A stretch of 64,000 nt of DNA, taken from contig JAVHZZ010000009.1 of the NCBI GenBank assembly GCA_036250195.1, forward strand, positions 97,408,271-97,472,270, given 5' to 3'. A program made the position numbers and the translations under genes. This document shows, piece after piece, positions 1 through 13,051 of this stretch. The first letter of the stretch is position 1, and each line of letters begins with the position of its first letter. A model generated the notes under the pieces. It did not search any database and was not told the DNA's origin. It saw nothing but the letters and a program-made list of their open reading frames with translations. The DNA comes from Mixophyes australis (Eukaryota > Chordata > Amphibia > Anura > Limnodynastidae).

Positions 1-1806
1 TAGATGGTATGGCATTGTCTTGATTACAGGGGTATCTAATGGTTGTACAAATAGGCCCCCTAAATCATCATTTGAATTCTTGTGAATAAGGATGGAGTAC
101 AATTTACTGCATAAAACTCTATTATCTTATTTGATATGGAGAAATGTAAAGGACAGGGTGGTCTCACATTCTGTCTCTTCAATTTTATAATATTTTTTCT
201 CCTGGAAATCCTCGCCATCATTTTCAATAGTGTTAGGAAACCAAATTAAGTGAATTGAGCACCTTTGCTGGTAAAAATACTTGCCTTAATTTGAGGATTT
301 TAAAATCAGTCTTTCAAATGTAAAGTCTTGATATTCCACATACGGTGTTATTTTGATACATGCAACAAGCTCATTTTGATAAATCCAGCTTTGATAATGT
401 TAATTCATCTTTTCAAGTGCCCTTAATTTAAGTGCTTAATTTCCTCAATGTATGCAAATATTCTCCCTTATGATAGATCTATAAAATATGCCTAAATGGA
501 GAGATGGGTTATTTGTCTTTCGTAATTTAAAATAATGGAATTCTGTAATGACCTCTAATGCTAAAACCTCCATCTAACTTATCATTGAGAAGGACAGTTA
601 TAAGCTCTTCTTAAATTGGCATCACACTCCTCAGAAGTTTGGATGCATTCTCAGTAAGTGTTTTGGTTCAGGACTGTAGCCAGCAAGGAGACTAACCATA
701 TGTGGTGGACATGTCTGGTGGATCCAGATATTTGTCCTTATTTCTTTACTTCTAGGAGTGAGAATTATCATCATCATTTATTTATTTATATATATAGCGC
801 TGTACTAGAACTCACTCACATCAGTCCCTGCCCTAATGGTACTTACAGTCTAAATTCCCTAACACACACAGACAGAGTAGGGTCAATTTGATAGCAGCCA
901 ACTAACCTACTAGTATTTTTTTGGAATGCGGGAGAAAATCGGAGAACCCGGAGGAAACCCACGTAAACACAGGAAGAACATACACAGATAAGGCCATGGT
1001 CGGGAATTGAACTCATGACCCCAGTGCTGTGAGGCAGAAGTGCTAAACACTAACAAAACGTGCTAAATCCTGATCCTTAGTTACAAAAACCATAAGTTAA
1101 ATTAATAATAAATGATAAATTGATTATTTAAATTAACCATTCACATTTGTGTGGACACGCAGGGTGCTATTACTAGGGGTGGAAATCTGACATTCCATCC
1201 ATGAGGGTCACAGTAGAATTGGGATGTTTATACTATGGAGACTATAGAGACACAATTGAAAAACACCACTGAATCCTAAGATATGGTGAGAGAGCTATGG
1301 TTCTACTTGGTTCTGAGACAACTTTGGCTGGCAGTAGAGGATAGCAAATCTCTTATAAAGGGAGTCACTGGTCCCCTACGTCATGCCCACCCTTTTCTTT
1401 ACCTTCCTCCCCTTTCCCTGTAATGTTTCCTTCTTATCCCCTCTTCTTTTTTTCTTGGCTTTTTATATATTTTGTTGTTTTTTTTTTGTTTTTTTAGTTT
1501 ATCATGTCACTTGCCAGGCCATAATTTCAGATAATTATTTGGGTCATTGGGTTTGCACTCTGCCATGTACTGTGCATTATATGACTTCATTTTGTTGGCC
1601 ACGCTCTTTTGTTGTCTGCTGGGCGGATGCTTAAATCTCTCTCTTAAAATCAAAACATAAAACAATAATTGGGAACAGTCTGGGGTTTGGAGCAGTGTGT
1701 TTTGTTTTTTTTGGATTACTCAGAGCTGTAATGCTATTTTGTACAAAGTGATAAATTCTATTAGTTTTTTTTGGTTTTCTAATAAAATAATTTGAAAAAA
1801 TGACCC
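1..1806 (+). pseudogene. L1-like LINE 3' remnant (ORF2 C-terminus and 3' tail), split by a SINE
   Basis: A decayed LINE fragment. Around 658-720 the frame reads an L1-type C-terminal zinc-knuckle remnant ending HMWWTC; the better-preserved L1-like copy near 57.9 kb has HIWWSC in the same place. The frame then runs into the SINE inserted at 768-1056. The part beyond the SINE looks like a 3'UTR and ends near 1780-1806 with an AATAAAATAA-like signal and an A-rich run. Upstream, 60-650 is AT-rich and has weak ORF2-like readings broken by stops. The 5' edge lies outside the window. Frame and motif are seen; the family assignment is inference, and an unrelated AT-rich stretch before 600 is possible. 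Confidence 0.5.
768..1056 (-). mobile_element. tRNA-derived SINE, reverse orientation, decayed
   Basis: The reverse complement carries the SINE body found repeatedly in this window: a tRNA-like head with a B-box-like GAGTTCAATTCCC, a conserved middle with GTTTCCTCC, and a tail with AGCGCT and ATAAATAAATGATGATGAT. It is inserted in the L1-like remnant. The head is degraded ('aacactaacaaaacgtgc'). Confidence 0.85.
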
Positions 1807-2420
1807 TGGTACTATGGTTGACATGTCGGGCCTGTGGTCCCTTCTAGGCAACAAGACAATCAGTGTGTATTAATGGAGCTACACTTTCTGTTATAATTTA
1901 CAACCTATTTCCCTCCAACACAATTTTCAATTAAAATAAAATAAGCCATGTCAGAACACATTATGTATTACAGATATCAATCTGAACAAGCTGCTTACTG
2001 TGAGAGGTTTCTACCATAACACGTACAGCAGGTTTCCTTGTTATAACATGTTAATGTGATGTTAGCTACATGTTTCATTACAAACACAATGAGTTTAAGC
2101 CCCTCTACAGTCCATGAAAGCAACAGGTTGGAAACGGAGTTTACGTCCAAGATACCGTCTGACAAAAATATTTATGCTACAAAAAAATAAGCCTCTTACA
2201 ATTACTCCAGTAACTGCCAGCAGGAAGATCCTCACCACTGCTTATAATGTAGATATGCAGAGGCATCTAGATTTATCAATAATATTATCATTATTATCTA
2301 TTGTTTTTATAGAAGACATAGCATTTTATGCAGAAATGTGATCATTGCCAATATTTAAAAATCATTTCATGGGATAATTTGCTGCTGAACAAGTGCTTGT
2401 AACTTATCATGTGGGATACT
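1807..2420. other. AT-rich intron DNA, no feature recognised
   Basis: No repeat family, exon or inverted repeat was recognised. Small open frames here lack any recognisable motif. Confidence 0.5.
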
Positions 2421-2428
2421 GCCTAGAG

Positions 2429-3056
2429 CAGTGGTCAGGGAACAGGGGTATATTACCCCAAATGGGGTAAAAATTTAATTCCTGGGGGGCAATGCTGCCG
2501 ATTCACATACTGTCAGTTGGATTGTAGACCTCTTTAAATGTGAAATTGCTGTTGTACCAGAAGAGCCTCAAGGGTTGGAAGAGGCACTTCTTGAGCTCCA
2601 ATGTAATAATGAAGCACGTATTGCATTTGAAAACAAAGCAGATCTGTCATATTTTTGGATGTCAACAGCTACAAAGGCATTCAAAATTGCACATGAGGAG
2701 GCAGTCAAAAAGTTGCTGCCTTTTGCAACAACCTACCTTTGCGAACAAGGATTTTCCACTCTAACGAACATAAAAACAAAGCAGAGAAATCGATTGGACT
2801 CTGAAGACTGTATCCAAATTGCTCTGACATCAAAATGCCCCAATATTGATGCTCTCGTATCAACAATGAAGCAAAATAATTTCTCCAAAACCTGAAGTTT
2901 TGAAGTTGAAGCTTTCAAAGAAATTTTGAATAGATTCAATAAAATTTTGGATTCCAATAATAATAATATGATTTCCTTCCTTTCAAATCAAGTGGGTAAC
3001 GTCGGTGTTTCTAAATCTATTTGGGGGTAAAAGGTAAAAAAGTTCCCTGACCCCTG
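2429..3056 (+). mobile_element. hAT element, internally deleted, keeps transposase C-terminus
   Basis: The ends are CAGTGGTCAGGGAAC and GTTCCCTGACCCCTG, an imperfect terminal inverted repeat typical of hAT elements (CAG...CTG). The element is flanked by a perfect 8-bp target duplication, GCCTAGAG, at 2421-2428 and 3057-3064. At 628 bp it is far too short for a full transposase (usually about 600 residues); most of the coding region is missing and the 3' coding end is kept. Confidence 0.93.
2493..2895 (+). pseudogene. hAT transposase C-terminal (dimerisation) fragment
   Basis: An open frame of roughly 130 codons in which the catalytic core and N-terminal BED finger are absent. It contains LLPFATTYLCEQGFSTLTNI and then KTKQRNRLDSEDCIQIAL, the pattern of the hAT C-terminal dimerisation domain in the Charlie/ZBED5/SCAND3-like group (LLPF..TYLCE.GFS.L..IK.K.RNRL...). 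No ATG sets its start. The frame enters from the deleted part, and TTG at 2575 is only the first alternative start. It ends in TGA at 2893-2895, inside hAT ends with an intact target duplication. In a complete element this domain mediates transposase oligomerisation; alone it should not be catalytic. It could be a leftover or an expressed dimerisation-only peptide; I see no promoter. The domain call is firm, the clade less so. Confidence 0.85.
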
Positions 3057-3064
3057 GCCTAGAG

Positions 3065-3914
3065 AGACGTTGGTGAACTATAAACCAAGTCGCGATATGT
3101 TTACTGAACCTGGTTATAGTGCAGTGTTATGGGATTTAAATACACCGATTTAATAGACTTTAACGTATAAACCTCAGAGAATTAATACAGATGACAATAG
3201 AATCCAGTATACACAAGAATAATTGCACTGTAGTTTGGTCAATATTGAAAATAGGGACACTTTCAGGGTTACATTTTAAAAATGTGTCCCTAAAAATTAG
3301 AGACAATTGGCAACTATTACAGGGAGACCATAATGCGTTGTCCAGTAAACTGACACTGGGGTCTCCAACAAGTCTCTCAGTGTCATAGTTAAGTGATCTT
3401 ATGAACATGAGTTTCTGATCAAGGTCATTAATACGAATGGATCCAACAAAGACTCTGCCTCTCTGCTCTATGTGACTCTAAGCAACGGATGACTGAACTA
3501 AAAAAAGGTCTTCTTGCTTTTTCAAATCCTACACTATTATTTGCTGTCTGTGGCTATTAGATCCTACCGAGGGCGATTTTTAGATATATTTAATCATGCC
3601 GATTAACACATAATGGAGCTCAGGGTAGAGTTGAAGAATGGAGACTCTTTATTGCACATAAATCTGGCGGGATCAGAATAATGTAGATTTTTGTGGACCT
3701 CAACAAGGAGCAGGTAAATGTTGCTCAAGAGGACAGTGACATGTGTTAAAAATAGTTTCAGAGAGCTATAATCAATTACAATACTGGCCAATTTGACCAG
3801 AGCAGATTCCTGTGTCATGACCTGTACATAATATAGAGCCCTGTCTGATGTCCAGCATACAATGTCTTATCGGAACACATATACAATTAGATCTGATCAG
3901 GATCCATAAGACAC
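3065..3914. other. intron DNA, no feature recognised
   Basis: Low-complexity AT-rich sequence with small frames on both strands. Nothing resembles an exon or a known repeat. Confidence 0.45.
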
Positions 3915-3917
3915 CAG

Positions 3918-4093
3918 GGGGTAAATGTATCAAGCTGAGAGTTTTCCAGCGGGTTTGAAAAGTGGAGATGTGGCCTATAGCAACCAATCAGATTCTAGCT
4001 ATCATCTTGTAGAATGTACTAAATAAATGATAGCTAGAATCGGATTGGTTTTTGAAACTTGCCGGAAAACTCTCAGCTTGATACATTTACCCC
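3918..4093. mobile_element. Harbinger-type MITE, strongly palindromic
   Basis: Inverted ends GGGGTAAATGTATCAAGC...GCTTGATACATTTACCCC continue inward as a near-full-length palindrome. The flanks are CAG at 3915-3917 and 4094-4096, a 3-bp target duplication of PIF/Harbinger type. The core has the 'cctatagcaaccaatcag' motif shared with the elements at 16.7 and 32.0 kb. Confidence 0.85.
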
Positions 4094-4096
4094 CAG

Positions 4097-5432
4097 GTGG
4101 GAGGAGCAGTAAATACAAGCCAATGACCTCTCCTCTGCTCCCACAAATACTTGCACTTGACAATTGTGGTTGCTTTTGCTTTGTGAGCTCCAGCAGCCAT
4201 TATTGGCATTCAAAGATATTTATTGAATTCCTATTGGCTGGAGTTCATAGAGGAAAAGCAGACAACTTAATCATTTTCTAAATAAAATCCAGCAACCAAT
4301 GTTCCCAGCTCATTGTGTTCACTGTTTTCACTACCAGAGCTAATGTGATTGTCCACAAGCAAATTGAAGAAGTTAAGCTCATAGTGCGGAGGCCGTGATC
4401 AATTGCCCTCTTTGTCATTCCTCAAATGCTGGCTTGGAGCCGCAGCTAAGCACATTACTAGTCATACTGTCTTGGTGGATCTTTAAACACTACAATCCCC
4501 AGCATGTCATGGTCACACAATTTAATTATAACATGTTTTTTGCATTTTAAAAATATTTTCTCTTTATAAATATGAACTTAAATAGCCCAAGAAACAAGAA
4601 CAGATGGCAAGAATTACATTTCAGAGGCAGAGAAACAGAAATGTCACTGTGCAGTTGGTCAATATTGACAAATAATGACATTTCCAGGGACTGTCCAAGG
4701 AAATGTGTCAACTATGATACAGGGTAGTATGGACAGCAATGCTATAAGTTATACCATTATCTATAATGATGTACAGTGCCTTTGGAGCACTGCATTTGAA
4801 TGCACTTTTTTTTTATAAACGTTACAAGACATTTGAAAGCATAAAGAGAACATTGCAAACACAATAACCATATTGACAACAATGTATCATTATGAATGGA
4901 GGATGATGTATTTTACTGTGCATTAATGTTTGTTTGCCAACAGGCAGCTTTCTTCTCTAAAAAAACAACCCAACACGACTCTGACTAGCAGTTGAATTTG
5001 ATCCTTGACAACCATTATGTTTGGAATCTTTCCGTGAAACTGACCCTCTCTCGTTTTTGTGACTCAGGCACTCCGTGAGACAACTATCAGTTAAAAGCCT
5101 CATCTTTCTTTCCAGTGGGCTTGCCAGTTACTTCAACGATGGCGGCAGGACACTTTTCTTTTTAACCCCTAAATTGCCTGTGAAATAAAACTAACACTAC
5201 AGATAATATTTGGTGGGGTTTTCCACAACCTGTACTAACAAAAATCAATATTGTATCACATTTATAGAAATTGTTTTCAGAAGACATATGTCGCAATAAT
5301 GGCACTTAGCCATGTGTCATATCTAACATGAAGGGTGCGCAGGATATGTTCATGTCCTATGTCCCCTGTGACTCAGCAGGAAATGGGGTGGGGCTCGCCA
5401 GGGCAGGGTAGTGTTCTGTGGAACCTGAGGCA
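4097..5432. other. intron DNA, no feature recognised
   Basis: Mixed AT-rich sequence. No transposon ends with target duplications were found, and no splice-flanked conserved frame was recognised. Confidence 0.4.
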
Positions 5433-5440
5433 CTTCATAT

Positions 5441-5665
5441 CATACTTGCCTACCTTTGGCAAGTTGTATCCGGGAGAGGGGCATGTCTAGAGGGTGGAGG
5501 GGGCAGGGCACGGTGATTTTGGCCCCACCCCCGTGGCAAATATGCCGTTTTGTCACGGGGCGGGGCCAAAATTACGCAATTCACTGCAAATCACGTCATT
5601 TTAGACCCGCAATTGCGGGATGTGCGAGATTTGCCAGCTCTCTTCCGGGAAAGTTGGCAAGTATG
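5441..5665. mobile_element. hAT-like MITE, family A
   Basis: The ends are CATACTTGCC...GGCAAGTATG, with 8-bp target duplication CTTCATAT at 5433-5440 and 5666-5673. The interior is GC-rich with CCCGGGAG-type and GGGGC(G)GGGCCAAA segments shared by the other family A copies. Confidence 0.93.
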
Positions 5666-6028
5666 CTTCATATATGTCCGGTAACGGCATTTGTATCCAT
5701 TTTCTGTTGGACTATTTTTGCCATATTGTCCTATTTAATGAGGTGTTGGATGTTAAATGTATGATATACTGTACCAAGCCTGAAATTCTATCAACTTCAC
5801 AGGAATTTTTATCAAAGAAGTGAACACAAAACATATGAAGTTTCCACAATGCTTCTGAGTTGTTGTTTTGAAGTAAAGGTTATGGGAAAAGTTACATCCA
5901 GTTACAGCAATGCCCTTAATAAATATGGTTGCTCTATCCCCATGTCCCCCTGCTATGTGCACCAAAGGTAACACAGAATAAAATGGAGCCTCTAAAAAAA
6001 AGGTCCTGATCTGTAGAACGGTGTAAAG

Positions 6029-6176
6029 CAGATCTGTCCAACCTGCGGCCCTCCAGGTGTTGTAAAACTACAAGTCCCAGCATGCCCTTCCAGCTATCAA
6101 CTGGTTGTCTACCGGTAAAGTATGCTGGGGCTTGTAGTTTCACAGCACCTGGAGGGCCGCAGGTTGGAAAGGCCTG
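6029..6176. mobile_element. hAT-like MITE ('ccaacctgcggccctccagg' ends)
   Basis: Inverted ends start CAGATCTGTCCAACCTGCGG and finish with its imperfect complement, continuing through the 'aactacaagtcccagcatgc' motif. The 8-bp flanks are GTGTAAAG (6021-6028) and GTGTAGTG (6177-6184), two mismatches. It is related to the element at 9834-10161. Confidence 0.87.
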
Positions 6177-6184
6177 GTGTAGTG

Positions 6185-7764
6185 CATTATGCAGTTTTGG
6201 GCCTCCCCTGCAGTGACATCACTCCCCCATGAAAACTACATCTGGATGTCCTATCGTCAATAATTATATAAACCCTAGTGGATATCTATGTAAAAAATAT
6301 TACTAAAATATGTATATGGACAGTGTTGTTGCACATTACACTATTTACAAATCCTACAAAAGGCAGCCTGCAGCCGCAGATGGTAGTTCGTTGCAGTAAA
6401 GGATAAAAAAAACGGATCAGAATTTTATCGTTCTTGCCAATTAATTGTAGTCGTAAGCCCGCATCTGAAAATTGTGGGCCAACTTGATGCAAACTGTTCC
6501 AATTTTGTGATAAAACTTAAATGTGTGCGGCCAATTTCAGTTAATACTAATAACCATTGAAAAAAAAAACATCATCAATCTATTATTGCCCTCTGTTTTT
6601 CGGTTACGACAATGTACTGAAAATATTGTTGCATTCCCTAAATAAAGTTTCTGAGATGCCTTTATTTAATGAATTAGATTAGTGCTCCAGCAACTGGCGA
6701 GCACTGAAAATATATTGTTACGATCATCTTGCGTGCATGACAGAGAAAGAAATGTACTATGCATAATTCAGAGAGTGGCTGTTCAGATTTTATTACAGTA
6801 CCCTGTGTATTGTACAATGCAATTTTATGCTTTTCTTTGTTTAAAAAACACATCCCACTCAGTCTTTATTACCTTGTTTCATGTACTTCTAATTTCACAA
6901 ATGATTACAAAATATAAAAGGGGAAATAAATAGTTACTGTGCACTTTAGGTTGTAAATTCCAGAAAGAGGCAAATTAAAATGATGAAAGTGACCATTTTA
7001 CATATAATTAGTTGTTTATGGCGATTTGCTATCTGCTTCGACCCAACTGCCCTCCGCCTTCTTCATTCGCGATTAACCCTTTCAGACACTGAAAGAACAC
7101 ATGACCTTGAGTCATGATCATATAGATCACTGGCATGGCCATGCATTGAATTTATGTTACTTTGGTAAAATATAGACGACCAGGCAATCCCTGTGCGAGT
7201 AATAAATGAGGGAGCTAGCCGATTCATTTATTCTGTGTCCTAGCAAGATAAAATTTTCAGACTGCAGTTTTTATAGGAACAGTAGAGAGTTGCAAAGTCA
7301 ACGTAAAACTGCCCACGCGAAAATTCTTCGGGCTGATTTTAACATGACAAATGAGCAAAAAATGAACTCTGGACAGATTTAAATGTGCTCTCTGAGTTTA
7401 CACTGCTCTCACCGCAAGCTTTAAAAACAAAATCTGTATTAGTCAACACGCAACTGAAACAGCTCTTATGCAGGATTTCAAACAGGAAGCCAGCCCAACT
7501 ACAAGTTTTTAAAGCAAGTTTTGGTTGACGGGCTTAATGAAGGCCAGCTGCACTGCAGGTGACTACAAACATGAGTTTTAGGAAACATTTACAAGCATCT
7601 CAATCGTTATTTTAGATTGTGTTTTCTTTAAACAGTCAACCTCTCTGGGGCATCGTTATTTACGGTTACCCGGGGCACGTTGTAATGTACGATGACTGCA
7701 ATATTCAGCATCTGTTCTGATGACTTAGATAATTGCACCACCTCTTCTTCTGTATGCTGGATGT
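6185..7764. other. intron DNA, mostly unique-looking
   Basis: No repeat boundary was recognised over 1.5 kb. 6950-7640 is less AT-rich and free of obvious repeats, so it could contain conserved noncoding sequence, but no specific site supports that. Confidence 0.35.
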
Positions 7765-8094
7765 TCTGATCATCATCATCACCATTTATTTATCACCACT
7801 GATTCCGCAGCGCTGTACAGAGAACTCACATCAGTACCTGCCCCAATGGAGCTTACAGTCTAAATTCCCTAATACACACACAGAGACAGACTAGGGTCAT
7901 TTTTGATAGCAGCCAATTAACCTACCATTATGTTTTTGGAGTGTGGGGGGAAACCTGAGCACCCGGAGGAAACCCACGCAAAGACAGGGAGAACATACAA
8001 ACTCCACACAGATAAGGCCACGGACAGGAATCAAACTCATGACCCCAGCGCTGTGAGTCAGAAGTGCTAACCACTAAGCCACCGTGCTGCCCAA
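7765..8094 (-). mobile_element. tRNA-derived SINE, near full length
   Basis: The reverse complement starts GGGCAGCACGGTGGCTTAGT (A-box-like), continues with a B-box-like segment and the conserved middle block (GTTTGTATGTTCTCCCTGTC), and ends GTACAGCGCTGCGGAATCAG followed by ATAAATAAATGGTGATGATG. It is one of the best-preserved copies. Confidence 0.93.
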
Positions 8095-9300
8095 CTTATA
8101 TAAGTTATACATTATTTTGGAAGCTTGTACAGTAACATTTCTCAGGGCATTACCAGATTTATTATGCGTTATCTGTCCTTCTTTGGAATATAAGTGTCAA
8201 TGGTTCCAAAGATTGGCTGTAGTAGTGCTGCTTTCATGGAGCACTGGACGCAAAAGACAATGAAATAGCGCCAGAGTGTGCGTTACTTACATGAGCACAG
8301 CGGCAGGTGTTTGTGGCGTGCACTAAGAAAACAAAAATTATAGCCAACAAACCAAAATACATTGTAAATGTAACAGGCTCACTTTTCGTTTCTGTCTTGT
8401 GGTAGAGAAGGCATTGTACTGTGAGAGTTATGTTTAATGCTGACCTTCTGAGAAATCAATGACACCTGAGATTCAATTCATTCAATTGACGTAAACAGAA
8501 AAGAAATGGAACAAACTATCAATAAGGATCCACAGAAGAAGAAACATTGAATCAGGGTAGATAAAGGCAAATTCATCATATCAGCATGTTGATTTTGAGA
8601 GGTGAGAAGATGGACTTTTACAATAGAAGAATGCGCATGCATCCTTATGTATGCCACGATTCCAGAGCCCTGTATAAATAATCATTTAGGCCTGCACCCA
8701 GCCTGATCAACATTAAAAAGCCAAGAACTGAACCCAGTCCTGGAATTACTCCCCCCCCCCCCCCCCCCTTAATTTAGGCCTCTGGGACACTTTTCCCCTG
8801 CCCCCACCTGTCCTCATCCACACAACTCCATGGACACATCCTCCACACAAGGCAAAATGTAAAAAAGAAAGATCATCAAATAAGATCATTGGACTTTATT
8901 ACAGGTCTGACATTACATAAGACAGTTTTACCTTTTGTCCTTTAAATAACCCCACTACTAACAAGAATCATTTCAATACCAACACTGTTCTTCAAAATCA
9001 ACGCATACATTTCTTTCGGCACTCTGATTTCTAGCAATTAATGTCGAGCAATACCAAGGGATTTTTCGTTCTAATTTTCTGAATGCAAATTAATATGAAA
9101 TCACTTATCTGACACAGCATAGATGATAGTATCTAAAATGTGAGCTTCTAGCTTAGGCATTTCAGCTATTGTGTGATTGTGTCACCCATTGACAAAAGCA
9201 AATAAGTTAGCCACCCAGTAAATATAGGCACCAGGAAATATAAGCAAACTCAGTGCTATGGTTCTCCCTAGTTTCTGCAGGAAAAACAAACCACAAGGCA
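8095..9300. other. intron DNA with a C-homopolymer, otherwise no feature recognised
   Basis: A run of about 20 C lies at 8750-8769. The rest has no recognised element. Confidence 0.45.
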
Positions 9301-9303
9301 ACA

Positions 9304-9540
9304 GGGTGGCACTGTGGTGAGTAGTGCTGCTTCACAGTGCAGGAGATATGAGTTTGATTCCGAGCAGAACCTTATCCGTGTGGGGTTTGTATATTCTTCC
9401 TATGGTTTTGTGTGGGTTTTTTGCGAGTGCTTCAGTTTCTTCCTACCGTCCTAAAAAAATACTGGTAAGGGTAACTGACTTCTGATAAAATTGACCCTAG
9501 GCTATGTGTGTATGGTAGAGAATTTAGATTTTAAACTAAA
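9304..9540 (+). mobile_element. old, diverged tRNA-derived SINE
   Basis: The order of blocks matches the SINE (cagggtggcactgtgg head, GTTTGTATATTCTTCC middle, 'aaaattgaccctag', 'gagaatttagattttaaac'), but each is well diverged and the microsatellite tail is gone. It is probably an older copy than the others. Confidence 0.75.
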
Positions 9541-9614
9541 AGTAGTAGTAGTAGGCTTGGACCCTCCATTAAGAGAGCAGGGTAGGGAGAGGGATATGAG
9601 AGCCTAGACTAGTA

Positions 9615-9825
9615 CATACTTGCAATAACCTTTAAAATATCCCCTCCATTGTGTCACTGTGGCTTTGCCCACTGCTAGGAAATGCCAAAATTCACAGCAC
9701 TGCATAGCAGAGACAGGGCATGATGATGCAAATTTGTGTCATTAAGCCCCGCCTCCACCACGATCTGGGAGGATTCTTCAAAATTCGGGAACCTCCTGGA
9801 AATTCCAGGAGCAGAGGCAAGTATG
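9615..9825. mobile_element. hAT-like MITE, family A
   Basis: The ends are CATACTTGCA...GGCAAGTATG, flanked by GACTAGTA on both sides. The interior holds the 'gtcattaagccccgcctcc' and 'ctcctggaaattccagga' segments of the family. Confidence 0.9.
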
Positions 9826-9833
9826 GACTAGTA

Positions 9834-10161
9834 CAGTGTTGGCTAACCTGTGACACTCCAGGGGGTAAATGTATGAATCTCCGGATTCTTCATCTCCGGC
9901 GTGTTCAGCCTCTTCAGCGCTTAAATTTAAAGTGGCGCTGCATTGTAAAGTTTTCCCTTTACAATGCAGCGCCACTTTAAATTTAAGCGCTGAAGAGGCT
10001 GAACACGCCGGAGATGAAGAATCCGGAGATTCATACATTTAACCCCAGGTGTTTGTGAAACTACAAGTCCCTTTGCCAATATATAGCATCTTATTGCTGG
10101 AAGGGTATGCTGGGACTTGTAGTTTCACAACACCTGGAGTGTCACAGGTTAGCCAACACTG
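9834..10161. mobile_element. hAT-like MITE with nested Harbinger MITE
   Basis: Matching inverted ends: CAGTGTTGGCTAACCTGTGA and TCACAGGTTAGCCAACACTG. The 8-bp flanks GACTAGTA and AACTAGTA differ by one base. The interior has the 'aaactacaagtccc' and 'atgctgggacttgtagtttc' arms seen in the element at 6029-6176. The 5' arm is interrupted at 9862. Confidence 0.92.
9862..10045. mobile_element. Harbinger-type MITE, near-perfect hairpin
   Basis: Arms of about 85 bp are almost perfect complements (GGGGTAAATGTATGAATC...GATTCATACATTTAACCC). A 3-bp duplication CAG flanks it (9859-9861, 10046-10048). Removing it restores the outer hAT MITE's 'cactccaggtgtttgtg' sequence. The high arm identity implies recent insertion or gene conversion. 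Confidence 0.88.
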
Positions 10162-10183
10162 AACTAGTATCTCTTGAAACTCA

Positions 10184-10574
<391 letters not shown>

Positions 10575-11558
10575 CATTAAGCTTACAGAGATGAAACTCG
10601 GGGAGGGGCAAACGCAGGATTTGCAGAGGGGGGTTTCCACACCACGCCACCAGTGGGCGTGACCAGCATGCATGGGGGCATGGCTATAATTTTAGACCGT
10701 GCTTGGCTGCTCTCTCTTCCTTTTCCCATAATATACATGGGCAATGCTGCGTGCACTACTGTTAGATGCATGCAGCTCTCCCTTTTCAAGCAGAGCCGTG
10801 TGAAGCGGGAGCAGGATCCAGCCACCTCAATTATACAGTGCCCCGGGCTTTGAGGGGGGTTTCCAGGCACTAGGACCCCCTCTGTAGGCATAGTGCAGTA
10901 AACTGCGCGTTAATACTCCTGACATACGATTCTGAGGGCAGAAGAAGCCACAGGTACACTTCTAGCAGACATATCTGTTGCGGATGTTTTTACCCTTGGT
11001 GTAACATCTATACTGATCATGATTACACGCATTTTGCGTACTATTCCCAGTTGCTCACATGTTAAGATACGTATGGTTTGGATGTCAAAGTAAAGCATGG
11101 AGCTACTTTGCAAATGTAAATTTTCAACTTTTCATAAGGCCCTAAAACTCCAGAGTCAAACAGAGATAATTTTACACATAAACTTGCCACATACACCCTT
11201 TGGTAGCAGTCAGGAAGAAAATCTGAGGGCTTTACTAATTAGGCACCTAAAATAGTGTTTGAAAATGATGCGTTCAAGACAGAATATTTCAATTTAAACA
11301 GTTTGTGACAGAATCTTTAAGTGAAGACATCTCTGACTGATGCAGATTGTATTCTAGGACTCTAATACCTCACCCTTTCTATAAACACAGCTTCAGCCAA
11401 GATAAATAGCATGTAACAGAACTGCTCTTGTAAAAAAAAAAGTTTAATATGTTTGTGGTTTTCATGTTACAGTGTATTTAAAGAAACAATCAAAATCTAT
11501 TATATAGAAAACTCACCCGAAAAACATACCCCTCAATTGTGCCCTTTATAGAAACACA
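10575..11558. other. intron DNA, no feature recognised
   Basis: A moderately GC-rich patch at 10600-10890 has short frames on both strands without conserved motifs. The rest is AT-rich. Confidence 0.4.
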
Positions 11559-11566
11559 GTCCATCT

Positions 11567-11900
11567 CATACTTACCTACTTTCTTCAGCTCCCTTCCGGG
11601 AGCCAGCCAGTGCAGGGGGGCGTGAAGGGGCGGGGTGGCCAAAATCGCGTCATTTCGGCCCCGCCCCCTGTGACGTCATGACGCAAATTGCGTCATTTGA
11701 CAGCGGGGGTGGGGCCAAACGCCGCGATTCACGGGGAATCGCGGCGTTTGGGATCTAATTCTGCCCACTTCACTAGGAAGTGGGGCACTTCCTAGTGAAG
11801 TGGGCAGAATTCGGGAGATTGCCACACTCGCCCGGGAGTCCGGGAGACTCTCGCAAAATGCGGGAGTCTCCCGGACATTCCGGGAGAGTTGGCAAGTATG
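11567..11900. mobile_element. hAT-like MITE, family A (longest copy)
   Basis: The ends are CATACTTACC...GGCAAGTATG with perfect 8-bp duplication GTCCATCT at 11559-11566 and 11901-11908. Internal palindromes (11713-11750 around the 'aaacgccgcgattcac' motif; 11762-11812 'ctgcccacttc') give strong hairpin potential. Confidence 0.95.
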
Positions 11901-11908
11901 GTCCATCT

Positions 11909-12328
11909 TTGTTACTCTATGTCAACTTCTAGCTCACAAAAGTGTACGTTCACTCTTAAATTCAAATAATAATAGGCACCCAATGTTTATAGCAGAATAG
12001 TGTGCTCTCTGGTGTTTGTACATTTGTTTAGTTAGCTATTTTATAGTAATTTGTGCATGAATATCTGCCATATTGTGTGCCCATGAAATGCCCTCCATGA
12101 CTCTGTCAAGAGTATTTACGCCATGGCCCCTCCTATAATAAAGGCTAACAGAGAAAAAATTAAGGGCTCCTCATACGTCTTCTGAATCTTCACCTAAGGT
12201 CCTAAGCTCCTTCCTACTTTATGGTCCCATTTGTTTTCCATAGCTTATAACACGTGTGTAATCTGCCATCTGATATGTTATTACAGATAGGTGTCTCTTT
12301 CTTTGATTAAATGTATTGTTTTAACTTA
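11909..12328. other. intron DNA, no feature recognised
   Basis: AT-rich sequence without recognisable elements. Confidence 0.4.

Positions 12329-13051
<723 letters not shown>

Larger units (their letters stand above)
9607..10169. mobile_element. composite: two hAT MITEs sharing one target site, the second holding a Harbinger MITE
   Basis: Three near-identical 8-mers mark the site: GACTAGTA at 9607-9614, GACTAGTA at 9826-9833 and AACTAGTA at 10162-10169. Between the first two lies a family A MITE and between the last two a different hAT MITE, so one insertion used the other's target duplication as its target. Confidence 0.9.
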
